This document shows positions 15,836 to 25,400 of a stretch of 52,153 nucleotides of DNA, piece by piece; position 1 is the stretch's first letter, and each line of letters begins with the position of its first letter. The DNA comes from Psychrobacter maritimus. Lineage in GTDB: Bacteria > Pseudomonadota > Gammaproteobacteria > Pseudomonadales > Moraxellaceae. The notes beneath the pieces are model-generated. The model had not been told where the DNA came from. It searched no databases and saw only the letters and a list, made by a program, of their open reading frames with translations. The stretch covers positions 1 to 52,153 of the forward strand of contig NZ_CAJHAJ010000013.1 in the NCBI RefSeq assembly GCF_904846345.1, in the 5' to 3' direction. Both the position numbers and the translations under genes were made by a program.

Positions 15836-16684
15836 TTACATACCACGAGCGCGGCGTACATCTTCGGCAGTGATATCATCGCGGTCAAAAAGATTACCAT
15901 CGCGGTCAACCACGTTACCATCACCATCGATATCTAACTCTTCGCGTTGAATGGTTTCAGCAATCGTTTCAGTATGACGCTCAGTTGTCTTACCGACATT
16001 TACTTCTTCAGAGACATAAGTTTCTTTATTAACGCGGGCACGTTCCGCTTCTAGCTCAACTTCCACGGTTTGGTTGCCATCAATATCACCGATACGGCGG
16101 TCTGTTGGGCGGTCTACGTTGGTACGCTGGATATTAGCGTGCTCTTCTTCTAGCTCGACGTCGATATTACGCTCTTCAGTCACCACATGCTTACCGACTT
16201 TTACCAAGCCTGCTACGATACGATCTTTATTAACTGTCAAGCGCTCTTCTAGGAGCTCTAGCGTATTTGGGGCATTATAGGCATGGTCTGCAATCTCCAT
16301 ACGTTCAGCTTCTGGAATGCTATCAGCCACAAATGATTGACGATCTTTTTCATACTGCTCTTTATAGCTGTATTGATAGTCGTGATCGTATACTTCCATT
16401 GCTTCGACTTGCGCTTGCGTTAGGCTATCAAAAAAGACATCATCACCAACGATACGCGCTAGACCTGCTGGTACCAATACTTCTTTTGAGCTAAACCAAC
16501 CGCCTGCGTCAACGATTAGATAACGAATGCGACCGGTGGTATCTTCTACTAAAGCGCCTTCGATTTTACCGATTTTTTCTTCATTGACGCCGTATGCTGT
16601 TTTGCCTGTTGGGTCATAATAGTCATCACCGATAAGGTCACGGTGAGTCGCTTGGATATCTCTTAAACGAATTAGTTGGCTCAT
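15836..16684 (-). CDS. PRC-barrel and DUF2382 (YsnF/AvaK) domain protein
   Basis: 282 residues, cytoplasmic. The N-terminal ~110 residues form a PRC-barrel: YYDPTGKTAYGVNEEKIGKI, then IRYLIVDAGGW and VLVPAGLARI. The C-terminal half is DUF2382: ELLEERLTVNKDRIVAG (near residue 142), EERNIDVELEEEHANIQR and VSEEVNVGKTTERH, ending with an Asp-rich REELDIDGDGNVVDRDGN that resembles a calcium-binding loop. Strong ribosome site AAGGA eight bases before ATG 16684. This PRC plus YsnF architecture is common in Psychrobacter, Acinetobacter and Deinococcus; it is thought to be stress related, and its function is unproven. Confidence 0.85.
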   Translation of the reverse strand: MSQLIRLRDIQATHRDLIGDDYYDPTGKTAYGVNEEKIGKIEGALVEDTTGRIRYLIVDAGGWFSSKEVLVPAGLARIVGDDVFFDSLTQAQVEAMEVYDHDYQYSYKEQYEKDRQSFVADSIPEAERMEIADHAYNAPNTLELLEERLTVNKDRIVAGLVKVGKHVVTEERNIDVELEEEHANIQRTNVDRPTDRRIGDIDGNQTVEVELEAERARVNKETYVSEEVNVGKTTERHTETIAETIQREELDIDGDGNVVDRDGNLFDRDDITAEDVRRARGM

Positions 16685-17046
16685 TATTATCTTCCTTTTA
16701 TATGAGTAAATTTTATTTAAATAAATTAGTAATTATTGTTTTAAAATAAAATGCGATAAAAATCGCATTACTGAGAAACTGGTAAGTTGTTGTCTTAAGC
16801 CAAGACGGCTCTAGTGGATAGCTAAATTGTTAATTTAATTAACAACTCTAGTAAATAGCCTTTCCATCAACTTGTTCATATCGTAACAGCACGATTTTCA
16901 ATGAGATATATGAGCAAGGTAGCAAAGTGTGCGCTTGAGGTAATTGCGTGTAATAGGCTGTAAAACTCACTATCACTATATAAATTTAAGTTAAGGCTTT
17001 CTTACAGCAATAAACAAATTTTCGTGATTTGTAAATTTCACGCATA
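16685..17046. other. Intergenic region, no gene seen
   Basis: AT-rich spacer upstream of the PRC-barrel gene. It contains a perfect 8-bp inverted repeat AATGCGAT/ATCGCATT (16750-16769, four-base loop) and a near-palindrome GTTAATTTAATTAAC around 16830. Either could be a protein-binding site or weak terminator; no ORF is credible. Confidence 0.5.
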
Positions 17047-17080
17047 AAAAAACCGCACAACCAAAAGTCATGCGGTTTTT
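17047..17080 (-). terminator. Rho-independent terminator after the thiolase gene
   Basis: AAAAACCGCA (17047-17056) pairs with TGCGGTTTTT (17071-17080). The loop is long (14 bases). The A-run gives a U-tract for leftward transcripts coming from the thiolase. Confidence 0.8.
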
Positions 17081-17188
17081 AAATAGTAAGAAAATCAGTT
17101 AACGCTTAGAACTATTAACTCAATATTAGGGTCTTAAAATTTTTTAAGGCGCTAAGATTTAGAAGTTAAAAGGTTAAACGGTTTAAAA

Positions 17189-18370
17189 TTAAGCCAGTTC
17201 AATTGCTACAGCAACCGCTTCACCACCACCGATACATAAGGTTGCGACGCCTTTTTTGCCGCCCGTACGTTTTAGCGAGTTGATAAGCGTCACTAAGATA
17301 CGCGCACCTGAACAGCCTACTGGATGACCAAGGGCACAAGCGCCGCCTTCGACGTTGACTTTAGCGTGCTCGATGTTGAGTTCATCCATCGCAGCCATCG
17401 TTACCATCGCAAATGCTTCGTTGATTTCCCATAGGTCGACATCAGCAACTGACCAACCTGCTTTGTCCAATACTTTTTCAATCGCGCCAACTGGAGCAAT
17501 GGTAAATTCGCTTGGATGACGTGAATTAGAAGCCGCGGCTACGATGCGTGCTTGATAATCTAAGCCTTCCTCTTTTGCTTGTGACTCTTTCATCATTACG
17601 ACAGCTGCAGCGCCGTCTGAGATTGAGCTGGCATTTGCCGCGGTAATCGTACCGTCTTTAGCGAAAGCTGGGCGTAGGGTAGGAATACGCTCAGCATTGG
17701 CAAGGGCTGGCTGCTCATCAGTATCGACGCTTTGCTCGCCTTTACGAGTTTTGAAAGTAACTGGCGTAACTTCATCTTTAAAATGACCGTCCTTAATGGC
17801 TGTCAACGCACGGTTAAGCGACTCAATGGCAAAATCATCCATTTGCTCACGGGTATAGCCTTTTTCATTGGCCATTTCTTGGGCAAATTGACCCATCAGC
17901 TTACCTGTTTCAGCGTCTTCTAGACCGTCTAAGAACATATGGTCTTTGACTTCTTTATGTCCCATGCGATAGCCGCCGCGCGACCCTGGCATAATATAAG
18001 GCGCATTGGTCATCGATTCCATGCCACCTGCAACTGCCACGTTAAAGCTGCCCGCTTTAATACCATCGTGCGCTTGCATAACCGCTTTTAGACCTGAACC
18101 ACAAAGTTTATTAATGGTAACGGCACCAGTAGCATCATTTAGACCTGCTTTACGCATGGCTTGACGAGCAGGGCCTTGACCAAGACCGGCGGTCAAGATA
18201 CAGCCCATGATGACTTCATCAATATTATCAACGCTTACGCCTGAACGCTCAACAGCGGCTTTAATAGCAGCAGCGCCCAATTCTGTGGCGCTCATGTCTT
18301 TAAGTGCGCCTTGAAAGCCGCCCATTGGAGTACGTGCGCCGTTTAAAATTACAATTGCATCATTTGACAT
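17189..18370 (-). CDS. Acetyl-CoA C-acetyltransferase (thiolase)
   Basis: 393 residues, the standard length for thiolase II. It condenses two acetyl-CoA to acetoacetyl-CoA or runs in reverse, cytoplasmic. Active-site nucleophile C90 in NKLCGSGLKAV, H349 in ALGHPVGCSGAR, the second catalytic Cys C379 in ATLCIGGGEAVA, and NEAFA in the loop before. GHPVGCSG in place of the commoner GHPIGASG is a small variation. Ribosome site GGGAAGAAG upstream of ATG 18370. It stands alone between terminator and hom, so sequence does not show whether it serves acetoacetate, PHB or mevalonate-like metabolism; atoB/phaA are both possible names. Confidence 0.93.
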   Translation of the reverse strand: MSNDAIVILNGARTPMGGFQGALKDMSATELGAAAIKAAVERSGVSVDNIDEVIMGCILTAGLGQGPARQAMRKAGLNDATGAVTINKLCGSGLKAVMQAHDGIKAGSFNVAVAGGMESMTNAPYIMPGSRGGYRMGHKEVKDHMFLDGLEDAETGKLMGQFAQEMANEKGYTREQMDDFAIESLNRALTAIKDGHFKDEVTPVTFKTRKGEQSVDTDEQPALANAERIPTLRPAFAKDGTITAANASSISDGAAAVVMMKESQAKEEGLDYQARIVAAASNSRHPSEFTIAPVGAIEKVLDKAGWSVADVDLWEINEAFAMVTMAAMDELNIEHAKVNVEGGACALGHPVGCSGARILVTLINSLKRTGGKKGVATLCIGGGEAVAVAIELA

Positions 18371-18508
18371 TATTCTTCTTCCCTTTTAGGTTTTGAAACG
18401 AAAGTGCTATTTTTCATCATTAAAATAAAACAGTTAAGCTAAAGCCATCCGCTTATTGATTCGTAGCGGTCTGGCTTAATGAGTCATACAGCTTAAGCGC
18501 TGGATAAA

Positions 18509-19858
18509 TTACGCCAGCTCATCTAAGCGGATACGCACTACTTTATCAGTAATAGTATCGAGCTTTTCGATTTTTTCAATGGCAATATTCATCTGACTTT
18601 CAACCACAGGTAGCGTCAAGATAATTACCGGCACTTGACCAAGTTTATGGGCAGGTTTTTGTAAAATGGCATCGATATTGATACCCGCATCACTCAAAAT
18701 GCGCGTGATATCAGCCAATACCCCAGGATTGTCATGCGCATGTACGCGCAGATAATAACCGGTAATCATTTGCTCAGCGCGCAAGATAGGCGTGTCTGAT
18801 AATTGCTCTGGGATAAAGGCTAAATGTGGCACATGGTGACCATTCGTGCTTTCATTGTTGCTATCTTTACTACCAAGAACACGAACCAAATCCATCACAT
18901 CAGCCATCACCGCAGAAGCGGTAGCACCTGCACCTGCGCCATCGCCGCAATAGAGCGTTTGTCCAAGCGGATGAGAGTTGACCAGTACCGCATTTTTTAC
19001 GCCATTGACGTTGGCAAGTAGGGCATTTTGTGGAATAAGCGTCGGGTGGACGCGCAGCTCAATACCCGCCGTACTGTTGTCACCTGAGCCATCGCCTTCA
19101 CGGCGTACAGCAAAGCCTAAATGCTTGATGCGATAGCCAAGCTCTTCAGCGTAGTTGACGTCTTGCAAAGTAATAGCTGTAATCCCTTCACAGTAAACTT
19201 TATCAAACTGTAGCGGAATCCCAAAGGCAATAGAAGCAAGAAGGGCGAGCTTATGAGCAGCATCAATGCCTTCGACATCAAAAGTCGGATCGGCTTCAGC
19301 ATAACCAAGCTCTTGCGCCTCGGTCAATACGTCGGCAAACGGGCGACCTTTATCACGCATTTCAGTCATGATAAAATTGCCAGTACCATTAATGATACCC
19401 GCTAACCACTCAATCTTATTGGCAGCAAGGCCTTCGCGCATGACTTTAATAATTGGGATACCGCCTGCCACTGCTGCTTCATAAGCAACATGTACGTTAT
19501 GGGCTTCCGCAAAGGCAAAAATCTCATTGCCGTGTTCAGCGAGCAGCGCTTTATTGGCGGTGACCACATGTTTGCCGTTTTTGATGGCATGCATAATCAC
19601 GTCTTTAGCCAGCGTCGTACCGCCAATCACTTCGATGACAATATCGACATTGTCACTGGCAGCGGCTGCCATCAAGTCACTGTTTTGAATAATGTTCGGA
19701 TCGATATCATCGCGCTGACGACGGGTACCGACTTCGGTAATCACAATATCGCGTCCGCTACGGCGTTTTAACTCATCTAAATTATCATTGATTAGGTTGA
19801 TCACGCCCGTTCCGACGGTGCCGAGACCAAGTATCGCTAGTTTGATGGATTTGCTCAC
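18509..19858 (-). CDS. hom: Homoserine dehydrogenase
   Basis: Reduces aspartate semialdehyde to homoserine, the branch point to threonine and methionine. 449 residues. Rossmann motif GLGTVGTGV (11-19), TANKALLAEHG, the catalytic-domain signature WLAGIINGTGNFI and a C-terminal ACT domain (about 370-449, YYLRVHAHDNPGVLADI) for threonine feedback. Monofunctional, without an aspartokinase part. Starts with GTG at 19858, just behind GAGGAT. The expected partner thrC is not adjacent downstream; the next gene is thiolase after 138 bp. dsbC lies upstream on the same strand, an arrangement familiar in Moraxellaceae, but the 225-bp spacer with tandem repeats argues for a separate promoter. Confidence 0.96.
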   Translation of the reverse strand: MSKSIKLAILGLGTVGTGVINLINDNLDELKRRSGRDIVITEVGTRRQRDDIDPNIIQNSDLMAAAASDNVDIVIEVIGGTTLAKDVIMHAIKNGKHVVTANKALLAEHGNEIFAFAEAHNVHVAYEAAVAGGIPIIKVMREGLAANKIEWLAGIINGTGNFIMTEMRDKGRPFADVLTEAQELGYAEADPTFDVEGIDAAHKLALLASIAFGIPLQFDKVYCEGITAITLQDVNYAEELGYRIKHLGFAVRREGDGSGDNSTAGIELRVHPTLIPQNALLANVNGVKNAVLVNSHPLGQTLYCGDGAGAGATASAVMADVMDLVRVLGSKDSNNESTNGHHVPHLAFIPEQLSDTPILRAEQMITGYYLRVHAHDNPGVLADITRILSDAGINIDAILQKPAHKLGQVPVIILTLPVVESQMNIAIEKIEKLDTITDKVVRIRLDELA

Positions 19859-19920
19859 AGTATCCTCAAGAGATTATAGAGTTGGATAAGAATGCTTCTA
19901 TACAGGCTCTTACATAAAAA

Positions 19921-19978
19921 CGCTGATATAAAAGGGTTGATATAAAGAGTGCTGATATAAGGAAGAACGGTATAAAAA
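19921..19978. repeat. Imperfect tandem repeat, period about 15 bp
   Basis: The core GATATAA(A) starts at 19925, 19939 and 19954, with a variant GGTATAA at 19969, so spacing is 14-15 bp. It lies between hom and dsbC. Confidence 0.75.
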
Positions 19979-20083
19979 TATACGACTAATATCGCCAAGC
20001 GCTTTATCGTATCATACCGACAAGCGCTTGTGGCGTCTACCCAAACTCACTGTCGCCAAAGTCAATAATATCAGGGCAAACGA

Positions 20084-20944
20084 CTAGCTGGCATCAATCG
20101 CTGTTTGTGCCAATTGTGCAGCCGGTAAATAACCACCGATTTGTTGTCCAGACTCGGTAAAGATAGCGGGTGTACCACGGACGCCCAGTGCCATACCAAG
20201 CTCGATTTGCGATTTTACCGGACTATTACAGCTAGGGGCTTGGACGTTAGCACCCATTTTTGCCTGATCCATCGCCGCATTACGGTCTTCACTACACCAG
20301 ATGGCTTCCATCTTTGGAATGCTGCCTTCGCTGCGCGGCCATGCCAAATAACGCACTTCAATACCACGCGCATTGATGTCATCTATCTCTTCATGAAGCT
20401 TAGTGCAATAAGGACAATCGGCATCGGTAAAGGAATACACGACAGATTTGGTTTCGCCTTTAGCAGGATAAATAATCATGTCTTTTTTGTCGACTGCTTT
20501 TAGCGCTTCTTGCGCGGTTTTGGCAACCAAAGCGCCACTGATATCAACCGGTGCTTCTGCGCCAACGGCGATGATTTGCCCTTGGATAATGTGTTTGCCA
20601 GATTTATCGGTAAAGAAAGAAGGTAAGCCCGATGCCGTTACCCAGTAAATATCTTTCATGTCCGTTGGTACGGCTGAAAGAATGTTTTCTTCAATGCCTG
20701 AAGCTTTTAGGTTTGCTTGTAAGGATTTTACCACTGCTGAATCACTATCGGCTGCCACCTGCGCGGTACTGACTTTGGCTTCTGCACTATTGACGATGCC
20801 TGTATTACTGGTTGCATCAGCGGCATTATTAGAGCAGCCCGCCGCAACCACGACTAGCAACGCACCCATCATCATACGAGATAAAGGCTTGCGAGAAAAT
20901 GCATCACGAGTAGCGGTAGTTTTAGAAAAAGAAGGTAAAAACAT
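20084..20944 (-). CDS. dsbC: Thiol:disulfide interchange protein DsbC-like, predicted lipoprotein
   Basis: Periplasmic disulphide isomerase family, 286 residues. An N-terminal hydrophobic segment (24-36) ends VAAGC with Cys37, which reads as a lipobox, so the protein may be lipid-anchored, unlike the soluble E. coli DsbC. A Ser/Ala/Asp linker, then a DsbC-type dimerisation domain (about 70-140, IYWVTASGLPSFFTD) and a thioredoxin-like domain with the active site C177-P-Y-C180 and cis-proline loop GTPAI. An additional Cys pair (IWCSEDR, APSCNSP) matches the structural disulphide of DsbC. Ribosome site AAGGAAAC before ATG 20944. The -3 residue of the lipobox is Ala rather than Leu, so lipidation is uncertain. 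Confidence 0.9.
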   Translation of the reverse strand: MFLPSFSKTTATRDAFSRKPLSRMMMGALLVVVAAGCSNNAADATSNTGIVNSAEAKVSTAQVAADSDSAVVKSLQANLKASGIEENILSAVPTDMKDIYWVTASGLPSFFTDKSGKHIIQGQIIAVGAEAPVDISGALVAKTAQEALKAVDKKDMIIYPAKGETKSVVYSFTDADCPYCTKLHEEIDDINARGIEVRYLAWPRSEGSIPKMEAIWCSEDRNAAMDQAKMGANVQAPSCNSPVKSQIELGMALGVRGTPAIFTESGQQIGGYLPAAQLAQTAIDAS

Positions 20945-21369
20945 AGGGTGTTTCCTTTAGGCAGTCGTGCCTAAGCAAGATATAGATATAAAAAAGAGGG
21001 CAGTAAAGGGCAGTAAAAAATGTGTAAACGCTTGCCGCATATTCACTAGATTTTGTTATCAGGGCCATATATTGCAATGGTGATATACAATTTATTGATA
21101 ATAAAAGATAAGTGGCAATAGCTGTCATATTAGCATATTTTTATAAATAACCACTAAAGGTGAGTTTTAGCATTGTCAAATCTACAATTTATAGATAAAT
21201 GTTACAACAAGAGAAATAAAATACATTTGCACTATTTCATCTCGGCTTATGTCTAGGTAGGCTACTATTTATAACCGTTTCTTATAAGCTATCTCTCAAT
21301 TAAACTATGTCTAAATTATTTACTAAAACAATTTTTCTAATTTTCTTTCTAATTTTCTAAGGAGCCCAT
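20945..21369. other. Divergent spacer between dsbC and the DUF808 gene
   Basis: About 425 bp of AT-rich DNA holding the promoters of two divergent genes. A strong AAGGAG ribosome site for the DUF808 gene is at 21358-21363. No credible ORF, RNA gene or terminator was recognised. Confidence 0.5.
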
Positions 21370-22293
21370 ATGGCAGGTGCCAGTTTATTAACCCTACTTG
21401 ATGATATCAGCGTGATATTAGATGATGTGTCGGTCATGACTAAGGTCGCCGCCAAAAAAACCGCGGGGGTGTTGGGTGATGATTTGGCATTGAATGCTGA
21501 GCAGGTCACCGGCGTCAAAGCAAATCGTGAACTGCCAGTGGTCTGGGCGGTCGCCAAAGGCTCGTTTATTAATAAGCTTATCTTGGTGCCGGCGGCCATT
21601 CTTATCAGTGCCATTTATCCGCCTTTAATCACGTTTTTGCTTATGTGTGGTGGTCTATTTTTAGTTTATGAGGGTGCTGAAAAGGTTATTCACCGCTTTT
21701 GGCCGCATGCTATACCTGATGATGAAGAACAAAATGCGCGCCGGCAAGCCAACGCCGATGAAACGGTCGATTTGGTCGCCTTTGAAAAAGAAAAAATCAA
21801 AGGGGCGGTACGTACCGACTTTATTTTATCGGCAGAGATTATCGTCATTGCGCTAGGCGCGACGGCAACGGCTACCTTGTTACAGCGCAGCTTGGTGCTG
21901 TCTATTTTAGCCATTGGTATTACCGTTGGTATTTATGGTTTGGTCGCTGGTATCGTTAAAATCGATGACGTGGGCCTACATATGATGGAAAAAGACGGCA
22001 AGTTTACTCAAAAAGTCGGTAAGGTTTTATTCGCGGCAGCGCCTAAATTGATGAAGTTTTTATCGATCGCTGGTACTTTGGCGATGTTCTTAGTTGGTGG
22101 TGGTATCTTGGTACACGGTATTAATTTTTTACACCATGAAGTTGAAGATATTGCCCATTTAACGGGCATTTTTGAGAGCTTTACCACGGCGTTATTAAAT
22201 GGTGTTATCGGCTTTATCATTGGAGCTGCTATCGTTGCTCTATTGACGGTAATTAATAAAATACGCAATAAAGACGCGCCTTCTACACATTAA
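21370..22293 (+). CDS. DUF808 (YedI-like) inner membrane protein
   Basis: 307 residues, the usual length for the family. The N-terminus MAGASLLTLLDDISVILDD is diagnostic, followed by MTKVAAKKTAGVLGDDLALN. Membrane segments lie near residues 70-105, 155-195, 225-250 and 275-298; a polar loop between the first two (about 115-150) carries many Asp/Glu/Lys. A conserved repeated pattern (DFILSAEIIVIALG) is present. E. coli YedI is the best-known member and its function is unknown, so no role is assigned. Start is certain: AAGGAG six bases before ATG. Monocistronic, ending at a bidirectional terminator. Confidence 0.92.
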   Translation: MAGASLLTLLDDISVILDDVSVMTKVAAKKTAGVLGDDLALNAEQVTGVKANRELPVVWAVAKGSFINKLILVPAAILISAIYPPLITFLLMCGGLFLVYEGAEKVIHRFWPHAIPDDEEQNARRQANADETVDLVAFEKEKIKGAVRTDFILSAEIIVIALGATATATLLQRSLVLSILAIGITVGIYGLVAGIVKIDDVGLHMMEKDGKFTQKVGKVLFAAAPKLMKFLSIAGTLAMFLVGGGILVHGINFLHHEVEDIAHLTGIFESFTTALLNGVIGFIIGAAIVALLTVINKIRNKDAPSTH

Positions 22294-22344
22294 TCTTATT
22301 CAAGAATTCTGGTTATTAAAGGTTCTGACTATTAGAGAGCCTTA

Positions 22345-22392
22345 TTTATAACAATCGCTGTTGATAAAAACCGCTATTGATAAACAACTACA
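22345..22392. repeat. Imperfect tandem repeat, period 16 bp
   Basis: TTTATAA at 22345, TTGATAA at 22361 and TTGATAA at 22377, with CGCT(G/A)TTGATAAA shared by the last two units. It lies in the short spacer before the terminator. Confidence 0.65.
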
Positions 22393-22407
22393 TTGAAGAA
22401 GATATAA

Positions 22408-22443
22408 AAAAGCCCCAAAGTTGCTAACAACTTTGGGGCTTTT
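22408..22443. terminator. Bidirectional terminator between DUF808 gene and rne
   Basis: Perfect 16-bp stem AAAAGCCCCAAAGTTG / CAACTTTGGGGCTTTT with loop CTAA, A-run and T-run on the two sides. The genes are convergent. Confidence 0.95.
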
Positions 22444-22475
22444 ACATTTTCTGAAAGACTGTTTATAAAAGGCGA

Positions 22476-25400
22476 TTAGCTCTCGCTATCAGTATCATCA
22501 GATTCTGATTTTTCCGCCTGCGTTGGCTTCTTATGCTCAGTCTTCGGCTTACGCGTGCGCGCCTTAGGTACTTTTGGCGTGGTTAAATTAAACATGCCTT
22601 TTTGTGGCAACAACTGCTCAGCCACATTTTCAATCATGTTTTTATAACTGGCGATGGTTGTTTTTGACTTCGCTGCTTGAATTTCTTCTTTTGTCGCTGG
22701 TTCTGATACTTGTTCAGTTGGCTCAGGCGCTTGCTCAGTTTCGCTTTGCTCGACATCAGAAACGCTGGTTTCAGTATCAGCATCTGCTGTTTTGACTTCT
22801 TCCGCCTTCGCTGCTTCAACATCAGATTGCGCCGCGTTTCCTTCTTCTAGTGCTTGCTCAACCTTTAACAGCTGCTCACTATCGGCGCTGACATCGTTTG
22901 TCTGACCTTGATTTACAAGCGCATTTGCTTCTACTTTATGGGCATCTACATGAACATCGATGTCGTTGTCGGCAGCTAAAGCGTCATCTGCAGGCGCTTC
23001 AGAAGTGGTAACTACAGCTACTTCCTGATAGTCAGGATGCTGACCGCGTGGGTCGTTGCTTGCCCGTTTGCTAATAGCGCGTGGTTCAACGGCTGTTTTA
23101 CCTTGCGCGGCGGCAAACTGACTGACCGCTTGCGTCATCTTCTCAAAGCGGGCGATATAATCTGCTGCTAAAGGTTGATAACCATAGTTGCTAAAGTTAA
23201 ATTCTTGATTGGCAGCTTCGCCAGTCACTACTTTAGGCTCATTACTGCTATCGACTTTAACCTTGTCCTCGTCAGTAGTAGCGGCTTGCGCTTGCTCAAC
23301 ATGCAAGGCAATAGCAGCATTAAAGCAGTTGATAACGCCCTCTGCTGCTAAGCGCGCTTGCGCTTCTGGTAGCGTCGCACGGATAAACTCACCAACCGTA
23401 CCACGGATAGCTGGTACGTTTACAGCGGTTGGCTTGTCTTGCTGATTTGCCTGAGGTATTTCAGCGACCGATTTTTTAGTTATCGGTGTTTGAGCCTGTT
23501 GACGACGTACCAGACGTGGGTCATTGCTGGCTTGACCAAACTTATTAGCCGTCACATAGCGCTTAGCAAACAAAGCGTCATGGTTAAGCTCGAACGCTGG
23601 TTGCTTGCTATTGCTGGCATCGTCAGCCTTAGCATCAGTGGCAACATCAGAAGCTGTTTCCTGAGCTTTCTCTGTAGCTGCTTCATTTTCAGCAGTGGCA
23701 TCTACTGGCTTTTGACTTTCCGCTAGCTTTTTGCTATCAGCTGGACGGTCAGTTTTAACATCACTGCTGTTAGACGTTGCTTGCTCATCTGCACCTGCTT
23801 CTTTAGCAGCAACTTTTTTAGCGGCGATTTTACTGTCATCTGTAGACTTAGCGTCAGACATTTGCACTTTAGCTTCAGTAGCGCTTGGTTGTGCTTGGTC
23901 TGCTTTTGGCTCTGCTATTTTTGCTTCTTCTAGATGAACTGCATCACTGTCAACAGCTTTATCTGTATCGACTTGCTTACTGTTTTTTTCACCGTTATCA
24001 ACCGATTCACGGCTGTTTTTAGCCGCTTGACTGTCAGTCTTTTGCTCAACAGCTTCCGGCTTGTCTACATTTTTCGGCGTGCTGTCTTCTTGACGTGCTT
24101 TCTGCTTATCAGCGTCATTGCTAGCTTTCTCAGCGCCTTGCTTTTCAGGTGCTTGGCGAGTGGCTGCTACAGATTTACTGTCATCTAAAGATAAATGTAC
24201 CACTTCTGGCGACTTGAGTTCCGTGGCTGCTTCATTGACCTGTAATATAACTTCATTAGGGTCTTGGTTGCGGCGTGAGCTAGATTGGCTTCTACCATTG
24301 CCATTATTAGCCTCTTTAGTGCTTAGCTGAGCATTTTGTTGTGCATTGTCAGCGCTTAACGTTTCGCCGCGCTCAAGTTTGCCGCGTGATTGACGTTGGC
24401 TATTTGATTTACGCTTAGCACGAGTTTGCTCGTCTGCAGTATTGGCGTTTTTGTCATCAGTATCGGTACGCTCATGACGTTCATTGCCTTTGCTATTTTC
24501 GCTGCTCTCATTACCATTGCGAGCGCTGTCTTGACGATTATTGCGATTACGGTCGTTAGGGCGTCTGTTATCCTGCTGACGTTTATCTTGGCTGTTCGAT
24601 TCTTTGTTATCAGCGCTACTTATGCTGCTGTCTGTCGTATCGCCAGCGACGTTATCACTCGTTTCATCTGACGGCTCTTTTCTTTGGCGCGTCTTAGAAG
24701 GGCGTGATTTACGTGGCTTACGTCTTCTTCTTTCTTCAGCATCGTTATTGTCATCAGCTGTGTTGTTAGACGTCTGCTGACGATTGGCGTTTGACGGCTG
24801 ATTATTAGCTTGTTGATTGCTCTCTTGCGGCGCAGCTGTAGCTTGATTGTTATCAGTAAGCACACTGTTATCAACTTGCCCAAACGAGCCTAAGCTTTGC
24901 GCGCCCGTATTGACCAGTGCTTCAATGGCTTCAGCGGCATCACGACTACTGACGCTATGAGTGGTCTGTGCCTGCGGTGCTTGCGCAAATAAATTAGACA
25001 ACCAAGCAACGGCTTGCGGTTGGGCAGCAGCAACAGGAGCAGTTTGGGTCACTACTGGCGCAGCTGTAGCCACAACAGCCGGTGCACTTTGCGTCGGTGT
25101 TTGTGGCTGCGGCGCCCGTGCTGATGAAACATTGCTAGCATTGGCATTGCTACGATGGTCATTGCTATGACTGGTCGTATTCTGCTGCTGGCTCGGCGCA
25201 CTTTGCTGGGTATTGGCGCTCGTATTCGCTTGACTGTTATTACCGTTATTATTACTGCTGTTATCGGCTATTTGGCGTGGCTGGCGCGTCGGCTGCTGCT
25301 CAGGACGCTCTTTTTCAGCGGTTTGCCAGTCAACTTCATAACCCAAATCGCTATGTTCTTGGGCTGTATCCGTAATACGCTCATAGCTTGATGGGGCAAA

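Noticed and set aside
22604..25391. Many long open frames opposite rne
   Set aside because: Antisense shadows of the biased codons in the low-complexity RNase E tail; no independent motifs or ribosome sites.
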